Source: Clostridiales bacterium (lineage in GTDB: Bacteria > Bacillota > Clostridia > Oscillospirales > Acutalibacteraceae). From it: 15,473 nucleotides of DNA. The position numbers and the translations under genes were made by a program. The notes beneath the pieces were generated by a model. The model was not told the origin of the DNA and ran no database searches. It saw nothing but the letters and a program-made list of their open reading frames with translations. Shown piece after piece: positions 1-6,113 of this stretch (position 1 is its first letter; the number at the start of each line of letters is the position of its first letter). The stretch lies in NCBI GenBank assembly GCA_012522615.1, contig JAAYKB010000197.1:1-15473 (forward strand), given 5' to 3'.

Positions 1-688
1 CCTCCCGCACCATACGAACGGCAATTGGGAATACCGCGGGACCCGAAAGTCCGCCCGTGTTGTTTTTCAAAATCGGGCGCCTTGTCTTTATGTCAATCCT
101 CATGCCGGTCAGGGTATTGATAAGCGACAAAGCGTCCGCCCCGGCATCCTCGGCGGCCCGGGCGATATCCCCTATGCTTGTTACGTTCGGCGTCAGCTTA
201 ACCATAAGGGGCTTGTCGGAGCGTTTTTTGACCTGTGACGTCACCTCTGCCACACTGTCGCAGGATGTGCCGAAATTCACCCCGCCGTGCTTGACATTCG
301 GACACGATATATTCAGCTCTATCATATCAACCTTTGAATCTTTAAGCCGTTCCGCCATTTCACAGTATTCCTCGACCGAATTACCCGCGATATTGGCAAT
401 GACAACCGTGTTTTGTTTTTTCAGCCACGGAAGGTAAATCGACAAAAACGAGTCGACTCCCGGGTTTTGAAGACCTACGCTGTTTATAATACCTGATGGG
501 GTTTCGACGATTCGAGGTGCAGGATTTCCGGAACGTTCGTAAAGTGTTGTTCCTTTACACGAAACCCCGCCAAGCTTTGATATCGGATAGAACTCGTTAT
601 ACTCCATGCCGTATCCGAATGTTCCGGACGCCGCAATAACAGGGTTTTTAAATTCAACCCCGCATATCGATACGCGCATATCAGGCAT
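1..688 (-). CDS. pyrD: Dihydroorotate dehydrogenase B, catalytic subunit (partial, 3' end outside window)
   Basis: This is the FMN-containing catalytic subunit of the heterotetrameric class 1B enzyme, which oxidises dihydroorotate to orotate in the cytoplasm. Translation from the ATG at 688 gives 229 residues without a stop before the window edge; the full protein is usually about 300 residues. Visible family motifs are NPVIAASGTFGYG at residues 15-27, a segment SVGLQNPG, and NISCPN, whose cysteine is the catalytic base of class 1B enzymes. Further on come KLTPN and LINTLTGM, and the frame ends in NTGGLSGPA before the cut. The ATG overlaps the end of pyrK by 8 bases (ATGCCTGA), so translation is probably coupled to pyrK. 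A TTG five bases upstream opens a different frame and is not used. The class 1B assignment is supported by the adjacent electron-transfer subunit. Confidence 0.96.
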   Translation of the reverse strand, partial: MPDMRVSICGVEFKNPVIAASGTFGYGMEYNEFYPISKLGGVSCKGTTLYERSGNPAPRIVETPSGIINSVGLQNPGVDSFLSIYLPWLKKQNTVVIANIAGNSVEEYCEMAERLKDSKVDMIELNISCPNVKHGGVNFGTSCDSVAEVTSQVKKRSDKPLMVKLTPNVTSIGDIARAAEDAGADALSLINTLTGMRIDIKTRRPILKNNTGGLSGPAVFPIAVRMVRE

Positions 689-1457
689 CCCAATCCACCT
701 CCGCTGCCGAAAATACAGGTCCGTTAAGGCACACGCGTGTCAAGTGTTTGCCCTTATCATCCTTGGTTGCACACACACAGCAAAGACAGGCGCCTATTCC
801 GCAGCCCATCCTCTCCTCCATTGATACCTGACAGGGGATTTCTCGCTCTATCGCAAGCTTTGCGACACCTTTCATCATCAGTTTTGGGCCGCAGGTGTAA
901 ATAATGTCGCACTCATATTCCTTCAGATATTGTTCAAGCGCCTGGGTTGTAAACCCGTGTATACCGGCAGAGCCGTCGTCGGTACAAAGTATGGTCCTCG
1001 CGCCCGCTTTCGCAAAATCATCCTGAAGTATTGCCGCGACGGCCGTACGAAATCCGGTTATCACGGCTGCATTTTTGCCGTAACGCTCGGCAAGCGGAAG
1101 CAGCGGAGGGGTTCCTATACCTCCCCCTACCAACACCGCTTTTTTTGAAGCGTCAATCTTTGAAAAACCGTGTCCGAGCGGACCTATCAAGTCCAACTCG
1201 TCGCCTTTTTCACATTTTGAAAGCCAATCCGTACCCTTTCCCCGAACTTCAAAGACAAGCCTCAGCATTCCTGACTCCTTGTCATATCCGCATATCGAAA
1301 TGGGGCGGCGAAGGGTGTAGCCGTCACACAGCACATTGACAAACTGTCCTTCAGCGGCCGCCTTTGCAATCTTGGGCGAGTACAGCAAATAATCATAAAC
1401 GCCGGGAGCAATTTCAAGCTTGCTTTTCAGCTCGCATATTTCCTGCGTATATCGCAC
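681..1457 (-). CDS. pyrK: Dihydroorotate dehydrogenase B, electron transfer subunit
   Basis: This 258-residue iron-sulfur flavoprotein passes electrons from PyrD to NAD+. It has a ferredoxin-reductase-like fold: RRPISICGY at 50-58 is the FAD-binding R-x-x-S type motif, VGGGIGTPPLLPLA at 110-123 is the nucleotide-binding glycine loop, and CGPKLMM at 199-205 is the typical CGP motif. The 2Fe-2S ligands lie near the C-terminus as C219-x4-C224-x2-C227 and C243, inside the segments GCGIGACLCC and RVCLNGPVF. The start is GTG at 1457, placed 7 bases after AGGAGG; an ATG two bases further upstream is out of frame. The gene sits 21 bases after pyrF and overlaps pyrD by 8 bases, forming one operon. Length and all cofactor motifs are normal for the family. 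Confidence 0.97.
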   Translation of the reverse strand: MRYTQEICELKSKLEIAPGVYDYLLYSPKIAKAAAEGQFVNVLCDGYTLRRPISICGYDKESGMLRLVFEVRGKGTDWLSKCEKGDELDLIGPLGHGFSKIDASKKAVLVGGGIGTPPLLPLAERYGKNAAVITGFRTAVAAILQDDFAKAGARTILCTDDGSAGIHGFTTQALEQYLKEYECDIIYTCGPKLMMKGVAKLAIEREIPCQVSMEERMGCGIGACLCCVCATKDDKGKHLTRVCLNGPVFSAAEVDWDA

Positions 1458-1464
1458 ATGGAAA

Positions 1465-1470
1465 CCTCCT
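1465..1470 (-). promoter_or_regulatory. Ribosome binding site deciding the GTG start of pyrK
   Basis: On the minus strand AGGAGG lies exactly 7 bases before the GTG at 1457. An overlapping ATG (the sequence reads ATGTG) sits 5 bases from this site but opens a different frame, so the GTG is the start consistent with the PyrK protein. Confidence 0.85.
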
Positions 1471-1478
1471 ACCGTATT

Positions 1479-2396
1479 TTATCTGATTACCGCGGTTATA
1501 TCATTTTTCATGCGAAGGGCCTCCCGCCGTGCCGCACCCGCATAATCCTTCGGGTCACAGCCTTCTTTCTTCCATGCGCATAAAACCGCGCGGGAGGAGT
1601 TGATAATTGCACCCATACCGTTTTTATCAAACGCGCCCGCTATATCCGCCGCGCCTCCCCCCTGTGCGCCATAACCGGGCACAAGGAAGAAGGTGGCGGG
1701 GAGGGCCGAGCGCAGCTCTTTAAGCTGATCCGGCCAGGTCGCGCCGACCACGGCGCCGACGCCTGAATATCCGTATTTCCCGGGCAATTGTTCCCCCCAT
1801 CGCTCGCAAAGCCGCCCCATCTTCATGTATACCGGCAGACCGTCGATAAGATTGTCCTGCAGTTCCTTGGAGGACGGATTCGAGGTTTTTACAAGAACAA
1901 ATATGCCTGTATCAAAGGCTTTGCATACCTCCAGAAGCGGCAATATACCGTCGGTGCCCAGATAACCGTTTACCGTCAGGGCGTCCGCTCCGAATGCGGC
2001 TATTTCGCTGCTCCCCACCCTTGTCACACCGAGATGGGCGGCAGCATATGCCTCCATCGTACTTCCGATATCGTTCCGCTTGCCGTCTGTTATAACAAAC
2101 ATACCCTTGGTTTTCGCATAGGATATTGTCTCGGCCAAGACCCTTACTCCCGCCCAGCCATACATCTCATAGTAGGCCGCCTGCGGTTTAACCGCGGGAA
2201 CAATATCGCATACGGCGTCAATCAAGCCCTTGTTAAACTCAAGAATGGCGGCAGCCGCCCCTTGCAAGGTTTCTCCCTGCTCTTTAAACGCTTTATTTAC
2301 GATAAAATCGGGAATGTATTCAAGCCTTGGGTCAAGCCCGACAACCGAAGGGTTTCCGGTACGCTTAATCGCTTCAATAAGACGGTCCAATGCCAT
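1479..2396 (-). CDS. pyrF: Orotidine 5'-phosphate decarboxylase, subfamily 2
   Basis: The 305-residue enzyme decarboxylates OMP to UMP, the last step of UMP synthesis. It is the longer subfamily 2 form rather than the ~240-residue Bacillus PyrF type. The substrate site is visible: VVGLDPR at 18-24, the charged catalytic set K70, D104, K106 and D109 (in the motif ITDGKRNDIGST), VGAT at 217-220, and the phosphate-binding PGYGAQGG at 240-247 followed by NSSRAVL at 266-272. The ATG at 2396 has AAAGGAAG about 10 bases upstream and an extended -10 promoter about 45 bases upstream. It is the first gene of the pyrF-pyrK-pyrD operon. The leader is only about 35 bases long, so there is no room for a PyrR-type attenuator. 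Confidence 0.96.
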   Translation of the reverse strand: MALDRLIEAIKRTGNPSVVGLDPRLEYIPDFIVNKAFKEQGETLQGAAAAILEFNKGLIDAVCDIVPAVKPQAAYYEMYGWAGVRVLAETISYAKTKGMFVITDGKRNDIGSTMEAYAAAHLGVTRVGSSEIAAFGADALTVNGYLGTDGILPLLEVCKAFDTGIFVLVKTSNPSSKELQDNLIDGLPVYMKMGRLCERWGEQLPGKYGYSGVGAVVGATWPDQLKELRSALPATFFLVPGYGAQGGGAADIAGAFDKNGMGAIINSSRAVLCAWKKEGCDPKDYAGAARREALRMKNDITAVIR

Positions 2397-2439
2397 TATT
2401 TATGAACTTCCTTTCCCTGCACCTTCTTCTATTTTTCAA

Positions 2440-2468
2440 ATTATACCATAAGGACATCCGTCTTGCCA
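2440..2468 (-). promoter_or_regulatory. Promoter of the pyrF-pyrK-pyrD operon (extended -10)
   Basis: On the minus strand a perfect TATAAT (2440-2445) is preceded by TGG, making an extended -10 (TGnTATAAT). A weak -35, TGGCAA at 2463-2468, lies 17 bases upstream. The predicted start of transcription is near 2433, which leaves a short leader before pyrF. The assignment rests on motif match only. Confidence 0.7.
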
Positions 2469-2527
2469 CCGGTATTCAGGTTTAAACCGAATATTTTTGA
2501 TATTTTGTTACTATTGACCCGCGCCGA

Positions 2528-2557
2528 AAGGGGACATGGATTCTGCCATGTCCCCTT
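2528..2557 (-). terminator. Hairpin downstream of cysK, probable terminator
   Basis: A perfect 12-base-pair inverted repeat (arms AAGGGGACATGG and its complement) surrounds a 6-base loop. It lies 40 bases after the cysK stop. The U tract on the minus strand is only three bases, so efficiency is uncertain; it also separates cysK from the pyrF promoter. Confidence 0.65.
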
Positions 2558-2567
2558 AAAAAGGCTT

Positions 2568-2585
2568 CAAATTCATATGAATTTG
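2568..2585 (-). repeat. Perfect 18-base palindrome after cysK
   Basis: The arms CAAATTCAT and ATGAATTTG abut with no spacer. On the minus strand the palindrome is followed by AAGCC and a run of five T, so it may act with the next hairpin as a tandem terminator for cysK. As an AT-rich stem without a loop it is a weak RNA structure, and it could instead be a protein site. Confidence 0.45.
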
Positions 2586-2596
2586 CATTTATATAT

Positions 2597-3529
2597 TTAT
2601 TCCTCAAATAAAGGAGTCGACAGATACCGTTCGCCTGTATCCGGCAGTATTACAACAATGGTTTTGCCTGCATTTTCAGGACGTTTTGCAACCTGAACGG
2701 CCGCCCACGCCGCTGCGCCCGATGAAATGCCGACCAGCAGACCCTCCGAATGGGAAAGCTCCTTTCCCGTTTTGAAAGCATCCTCGTTTTTTACGGGGAT
2801 AACCTCGTCATAAACCTTGGTATCCAAAACGTCGGGAACAAATCCGGCGCCGATTCCCTGTATTTTATGCGGTCCGCTCCTGCCCTCGGACAACACCGGA
2901 GAATCGGCCGGTTCGACCGCCACAATCTTTATATTCGGGTTTTGCGACTTAAGATACTCACCTGTCCCGGTTATCGTGCCTCCGGTACCTATACCCGCGA
3001 CAAAAATATCGACCTTGCCGTCGGTGTCATTCCAGATTTCCGGACCGGTGGTTGCGCGATGAACAGCCGGATTGGCGGGATTTACAAACTGCCCGGGAAT
3101 AAAGGCGTTCGGGATCTCCTTCGCCAACTCGTCGGCCTTATCTATCGCCCCCCTCATGCCCTTTGCGCCGTCTGTCAAAACCAGCTCGGCTCCGTATGCT
3201 TTAAGAAGGTTGCGCCTTTCAACGCTCATGGTATCGGGCATGGTTAAAATGATGCGATACCCCTTTGCCGCGGCTACTGAAGCAAGCCCGATTCCGGTGT
3301 TTCCGCTTGTCGGTTCTACAATCACGCTTCCGGGCTTTAAAAGCCCCTTTGCTTCCGCGTCCTCAATCATGGCTTTGGCAATGCGGTCCTTCACGCTTCC
3401 CGCGGGATTAAAATACTCCAGCTTACCCAGTATCGAAGCCTTAAGTCCTTGCTTCTTCTCAAAATTTGAAAGCTCCATAAGCGGGGTCTTGCCGATAAGC
3501 TCGGTCAGGCTTTTATAAACTTTCGCCAT
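2597..3529 (-). CDS. cysK: Cysteine synthase (O-acetylserine sulfhydrylase)
   Basis: This PLP enzyme makes cysteine from O-acetylserine and sulfide in the cytoplasm. The 310-residue length is standard. Motifs run in the expected order: IGKTPLM at 12-18, NPAGSVKDR at 41-49 with K47 as the PLP lysine, TSGNTG at 74-79 for the substrate carboxylate, GTGGT at 181-185 as the phosphate-binding loop, and the C-terminal GISSGAA at 267-273 contacting the PLP ring. PDTMSVERR at 98-106 also matches the family. The ATG at 3529 follows AAGGAG by 8 bases. The gene has its own strong promoter (3577-3605), so it is monocistronic or at most weakly joined to feoA upstream. The closest alternative would be a cystathionine beta-synthase-like paralogue, but the length and motifs favour CysK. 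Confidence 0.95.
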   Translation of the reverse strand: MAKVYKSLTELIGKTPLMELSNFEKKQGLKASILGKLEYFNPAGSVKDRIAKAMIEDAEAKGLLKPGSVIVEPTSGNTGIGLASVAAAKGYRIILTMPDTMSVERRNLLKAYGAELVLTDGAKGMRGAIDKADELAKEIPNAFIPGQFVNPANPAVHRATTGPEIWNDTDGKVDIFVAGIGTGGTITGTGEYLKSQNPNIKIVAVEPADSPVLSEGRSGPHKIQGIGAGFVPDVLDTKVYDEVIPVKNEDAFKTGKELSHSEGLLVGISSGAAAWAAVQVAKRPENAGKTIVVILPDTGERYLSTPLFEE

Positions 3530-3544
3530 ATCGTCTGCTCCTTT

Positions 3545-3572
3545 ACATAGTTATCATACATATTTACTATGT
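3545..3572 (-). promoter_or_regulatory. Inverted repeat in the cysK leader, possible operator or RNA hairpin
   Basis: Seven-base arms ACATAGT and ACTATGT are separated by 14 bases and cover the predicted transcription start and the leader just before the cysK ribosome binding site. The position fits repression at the start site or a leader hairpin. I see no clear match to the Bacillus CymR box or to a T-box or SAM riboswitch, so the regulator is unknown. Confidence 0.4.
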
Positions 3573-3576
3573 TATT

Positions 3577-3605
3577 AGTATATTACCGTCATTTAATTTT
3601 GTCAA
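3577..3605 (-). promoter_or_regulatory. Sigma-A promoter of cysK
   Basis: On the minus strand a perfect TTGACA (3600-3605) is followed after exactly 17 bases by TATACT (3577-3582). Transcription would begin near 3570, about 40 bases before the cysK ATG. The surrounding DNA is strongly AT-rich, as expected of a Firmicutes promoter. Confidence 0.85.
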
Positions 3606-3668
3606 GATATTTATTAATTTATTCCAAAACTTTTTTATGATTCTATTTTTTTAAGCATAAACGCTTCG

Positions 3669-3702
3669 GGGGGAGATTAATTCACGTGAATTAATCTCCC
3701 CC
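3669..3702 (-). terminator. Perfect 34-base palindrome after feoA, probable terminator
   Basis: Two 17-base arms (GGGGGAGATTAATTCAC and its complement) meet with no spacer 8 bases after the feoA stop. The G/C-rich base of the stem and the location suggest a factor-independent terminator for feoA that insulates cysK. There is, however, no U tract on either side, and the centre contains CACGTG. It could alternatively be a protein-binding palindrome. Confidence 0.6.
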
Positions 3703-3710
3703 TTCGTCTC

Positions 3711-3941
3711 TCAGGATACCAATATCTTGGATGAATCCTCCGACCTCAGCGCGATCACCGCACCCCTGATTAAGTAAGCTACCGGATCTCCTGCCGGACT
3801 TTTCTGTATGCACTCGACCTCTGTTCCTTCTATCAAGCCGATATCCTGGAGCCTTCTTCTCATGCTTCCGGTGGTCAGAAGCTTTTTAACCCTTGCTATC
3901 TGCCCTTTCTTTAAGTCACTTAATGTATTTATACCATTCAT
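3711..3941 (-). CDS. feoA: FeoA family protein (small SH3-like ferrous iron transport accessory protein)
   Basis: This 76-residue cytoplasmic protein has the SH3-like FeoA fold, which in Feo systems supports the FeoB ferrous iron transporter. The sequence shows the family pattern TLSDLKKGQ, then MRRRLQDIGLIEGTEVE, an AGDPVAYLIRG segment, and IALR near the end. I chose the ATG at 3941 because GAGGTG lies 9 bases upstream and the family begins at this point. The frame stays open to 4097, but that extension would run into the divergent regulator gene and resembles no protein. No feoB is in view: downstream comes a palindrome and then cysK with its own promoter. The gene diverges from a DtxR-type regulator, so metal-dependent control is likely. 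Its partner is unknown. Confidence 0.88.
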   Translation of the reverse strand: MNGINTLSDLKKGQIARVKKLLTTGSMRRRLQDIGLIEGTEVECIQKSPAGDPVAYLIRGAVIALRSEDSSKILVS

Positions 3942-3950
3942 AAAATCTTG

Positions 3951-3956
3951 CACCTC
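3951..3956 (-). promoter_or_regulatory. Ribosome binding site deciding the feoA start
   Basis: GAGGTG on the minus strand lies 9 bases before the ATG at 3941. It supports the short 76-residue form over the longer open frame. Confidence 0.75.
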
Positions 3957-3981
3957 AAAATAAGTATTAATATATTTAGTC

Positions 3982-4002
3982 CAAGGAAACTTTATTTCCT
4001 TG
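3982..4002. promoter_or_regulatory. Dyad in the feoA/regulator intergenic region, candidate metalloregulator operator
   Basis: Perfect 8-base arms CAAGGAAA and TTTCCTTG flank a 5-base centre, CTTTA. The dyad covers the predicted feoA transcription start (about 4001), where a bound repressor would block initiation. The AAGGAAA half-site recalls the half-site of the Bacillus MntR box, although the two arms here are in the opposite relative order. The neighbouring DtxR-type protein is the natural candidate to bind it. This is inference from position and symmetry. Confidence 0.55.
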
Positions 4003-4007
4003 TTGAC

Positions 4008-4037
4008 ATTATATGGCCAAACATACCGCCATGTTAC
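4008..4037 (-). promoter_or_regulatory. Putative feoA promoter
   Basis: On the minus strand TATAAT (4008-4013) is preceded, with an 18-base spacer, by GTAACA (4032-4037), which matches four of six -35 positions. It directs transcription into the dyad and then into feoA. Confidence 0.5.
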
Positions 4038-4071
4038 ATCACAAAGCCGGAATGAAAGGACACTGTTGTAA

Positions 4072-4509
4072 ATGGATAAGATCTCAGATTTTCGCACAAT
4101 GAAAGGCTATCAGCTGGTAGACCACTCGGAAATAACCGCTTCGATGGAGGATTATATTGAAATGATATACAGGACCCTGAAAAGCCAGCCCCTTGTCAGG
4201 GTCAACGATTTAGCAAAAAAGCTAAACGTAAGGCCTTCCTCGGTGTCAAAGATGGCAAACCACCTCAGCCGCCTCGGGCTTATCGGCTTTGAGAAATACG
4301 GCTATATCAAACCGACCGAAAAAGGCAGGGTGGTCGGAGACTATCTGTTATACCGCCATGAGGTTTTGACGGAATTTCTCTGCTTAATAAATAACTCGCA
4401 CGACGAGCTCGAACAGGTTGAAAAGATTGAGCATTTTATTACCGAAAAGACGGTATACAACCTGAAAAAAGCCTTGAAGATATTAAAAGAGCATTGGCTG
4501 AAAGAATAA
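4072..4509 (+). CDS. DtxR/MntR-family metal-dependent transcriptional regulator
   Basis: This 145-residue protein has an N-terminal winged helix (about residues 22-85, with LNVRPSSVSKMANHL as the recognition region) and a helical metal-binding dimerisation domain. It lacks the C-terminal SH3 domain of DtxR and IdeR and so has MntR-like size. All six ligand positions of Bacillus MntR can be aligned: D27 and E30 in SMEDYIEMIY, H96 in YRHEVL, and E117, E120 and H121 in VEKIEH. It is therefore predicted to bind Mn2+ or Fe2+ and then DNA. The ATG at 4072 follows AAAGGA by 11 bases. An internal ATG at residue 10 lacks a binding site. It diverges from feoA across a 130-base region with a candidate operator, and ends 14 bases from the convergent M50 gene. 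Whether it senses iron or manganese cannot be decided from the sequence. Confidence 0.9.
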   Translation: MDKISDFRTMKGYQLVDHSEITASMEDYIEMIYRTLKSQPLVRVNDLAKKLNVRPSSVSKMANHLSRLGLIGFEKYGYIKPTEKGRVVGDYLLYRHEVLTEFLCLINNSHDELEQVEKIEHFITEKTVYNLKKALKILKEHWLKE

Positions 4510-4523
4510 ATCCAAAAACGGTA

Positions 4524-5117
4524 TTACAAGCCTGATTGTCCGCGCTTTAGCAACAGCAGCAGTCCGAGATAAAGGCTCACCGCAAGAAGGGTGAAATTAT
4601 ACCCGCTTCGGATAAGCAGAAAGAAGCCGACGGTCGCAAGGGGTATCAGAACGGCAACCGACGCAAAAAAGCATATGCGTTCGGCCCTCTCCTCTCCGGT
4701 TTTCATCGCAAGCAAAAAATACAGCGCCTGCCCGCCGTCGAGCGGTTCAATCGGCAGCAGGTTCAACACGGCTATTACCAGGTGGATAACAGCCGGTATC
4801 GTCATGCCCGTTAAAAGCGCCAACACGGAAAAGGTAACGAGGTTTACCGCCGGTCCGGCAAGGGATACCATCACGCTTTTCAGGTAGCCTACCGGCCTTG
4901 CCTGCTCAACCCTGACGCCGAAAAGTCCGATGCTGACCAGCGAGGGTCTGCACCCATATACGTACATTGCCGCAAAATGACCGGCTTCGTGCATGACCGA
5001 AGCCGCCACACACCAAGCCGGAATACCTGTTTTATCAAACGTAAACAGGAGCACCAAAACAGCCGGAAAAAGCAGACTGAGCCGAAACTCGGTTCCCGAG
5101 ATAACAATCCTAAGCAT
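4524..5117 (-). CDS. M50 family site-2 intramembrane metalloprotease, SpoIVFB-like
   Basis: This 197-residue polytopic membrane protein carries the zinc motif HEAGH at 43-47 and the second site-2 protease motif NLLPIEPLDGG at 119-129, where D127 is the third zinc ligand. Hydrophobic segments lie at about 12-28, 33-52, 82-118, 147-168 and 174-190. In Bacillus, SpoIVFB cleaves pro-sigma-K inside the membrane under control of SpoIVFA. Here the upstream overlapping gene encodes a membrane-anchored LytM protein, which fits that pairing. The ATG at 5117 overlaps the stop of that gene (ATGCTTAG) and has no good binding site of its own, so translational coupling is likely. The protein is shorter than Bacillus SpoIVFB and ends soon after the last membrane segment, with no C-terminal CBS domain. 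Its role in sporulation is inferred from context. Confidence 0.85.
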   Translation of the reverse strand: MLRIVISGTEFRLSLLFPAVLVLLFTFDKTGIPAWCVAASVMHEAGHFAAMYVYGCRPSLVSIGLFGVRVEQARPVGYLKSVMVSLAGPAVNLVTFSVLALLTGMTIPAVIHLVIAVLNLLPIEPLDGGQALYFLLAMKTGEERAERICFFASVAVLIPLATVGFFLLIRSGYNFTLLAVSLYLGLLLLLKRGQSGL

Positions 5118-6042
5118 AATCGTTCAGCTGTATAACATACGACGGATCATATGCGATACCGTTCAGGGTCACCTCAACATGCAGATGCGACCCGGTCGAG
5201 GTGCCGGTTGAGCCTACCCGCGCGACTACCTCTCCGGCACGAATCACGGCGTCCTTGTTCACAAGCACCTGAGAGCAATGCGCATACAGCACTTTTATCC
5301 CGTTTCCGTGATATATCTGCACATAGTTGCCATAGCTCGGGCTTTGACCGACGTCGCACACCACGCCGAAATACATTGCCGAAATCGGAGCTCCTGTTTC
5401 GGCCGCGATATCAAGCCCCTGATGAAAGCTGTCCCCGCCGCTTACCGGATTTTCTCTGTATCCGAAACGCGATGTCACCTTACCGCTTTTTAGCGGCTTA
5501 TATGCAAGCCTGTTTACCTTCAGCGGAACGAAGGTCGCCCCTGCGGGCGCGTAAAGCACCTTTTTTTGTGATACGGGTATATCCCTGCCTCCGGTTGCCG
5601 TCTTTGTCGCTGCTGTGCTTGAAGACGACGGGGAGCCCGATGTTGTTGATGCGGAAGATGACGTTGTTTCGTTCGTTTCGGATGAGGTTTCATCGGTGCT
5701 TGAAGCACTTGTCGTGTTTTCGCTACCGCTTCCCTCTTCGGATTCTGATTCATTCGTTCCTTTGGTATCCGTTGTGCTCGAACTCGGCGTATCGCCCCCG
5801 GAGACCTCGGGAGGGGGCTCGATAAGGGCGGCCAGGGTTGCGAGCAGGGAATTGCTCATTATCGACTTGTTAAAGCTCCTGCGAAGCTGTTCAAACGAAG
5901 AACCTCCGATTGCTCGGAAGAGAAGCACAAGCAGAATAACAACCACACATGAGATGCTTTGCACCGCGATGAGCTGCCATCCTGATTTATTTTTTCGCTG
6001 TTCGTTCGGGCGATGCGTTCGCCGCGGTCTGTCTTCCGGCAT
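5110..6042 (-). CDS. Membrane-anchored M23 (LytM) peptidase-domain protein, SpoIVFA-like
   Basis: The 310-residue protein starts with a basic cytoplasmic stretch (1-20), one membrane segment (about 22-43), then a long Ser/Thr/Glu-rich low-complexity linker (about 82-150) and a C-terminal M23 domain (about 185-305). The zinc site is intact: H207 and D211 in SFHQGLD, H255 in YAHC, and H286 and H288 in SHLHVEV. It could therefore be an active endopeptidase, whereas many sporulation LytM proteins are degenerate. The ATG at 6042 was chosen because AAAGGAG lies 9 bases upstream; a TTG three codons earlier touches that site and is not usable. It follows spoIVA and overlaps the M50 gene by 8 bases, which suggests the regulatory partner of that protease. 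A SpoIIQ-like protein is the main alternative. Confidence 0.8.
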   Translation of the reverse strand: MPEDRPRRTHRPNEQRKNKSGWQLIAVQSISCVVVILLVLLFRAIGGSSFEQLRRSFNKSIMSNSLLATLAALIEPPPEVSGGDTPSSSTTDTKGTNESESEEGSGSENTTSASSTDETSSETNETTSSSASTTSGSPSSSSTAATKTATGGRDIPVSQKKVLYAPAGATFVPLKVNRLAYKPLKSGKVTSRFGYRENPVSGGDSFHQGLDIAAETGAPISAMYFGVVCDVGQSPSYGNYVQIYHGNGIKVLYAHCSQVLVNKDAVIRAGEVVARVGSTGTSTGSHLHVEVTLNGIAYDPSYVIQLNDYA

Positions 6043-6051
6043 TTTATTCAA

Positions 6052-6058
6052 CTCCTTT
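6052..6058 (-). promoter_or_regulatory. Ribosome binding site deciding the start of the M23 gene
   Basis: AAAGGAG on the minus strand directly abuts an in-frame TTG and lies 9 bases before the ATG at 6042. The spacing selects the ATG. Confidence 0.8.
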
Positions 6059-6113
6059 ACGGGACGGGGATTTTCATATGCTCATCTCAGGGCATACGGA
6101 TTAAGTCGATAAA

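Noticed and set aside
1788..2405. 205-codon plus-strand frame opposite pyrF
   Set aside because: It is antisense to a clear pyrF with all catalytic residues, and its translation shows no family features.
2397..2440. PyrR-type attenuator or riboswitch before pyrF
   Set aside because: The predicted leader is about 35 bases and contains no hairpin pair or PyrR-binding loop.
4003..4008. Perfect TTGACA on the plus strand as a promoter for the DtxR-type gene
   Set aside because: No -10-like hexamer lies 16-18 bases downstream (that stretch reads CCGCCA), so I did not call a promoter; the true one is unresolved.
3942..4097. Longer feoA frame beginning at 4097
   Set aside because: The extra 52 codons overlap the divergent regulator start, resemble no protein, and the ATG at 3941 has a good ribosome binding site.
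6060..6100. Sigma-E or sigma-K promoter for the M23 gene
   Set aside because: CATATG near 6077 is only loosely -10-like and no matching -35 element is present at the correct distance.
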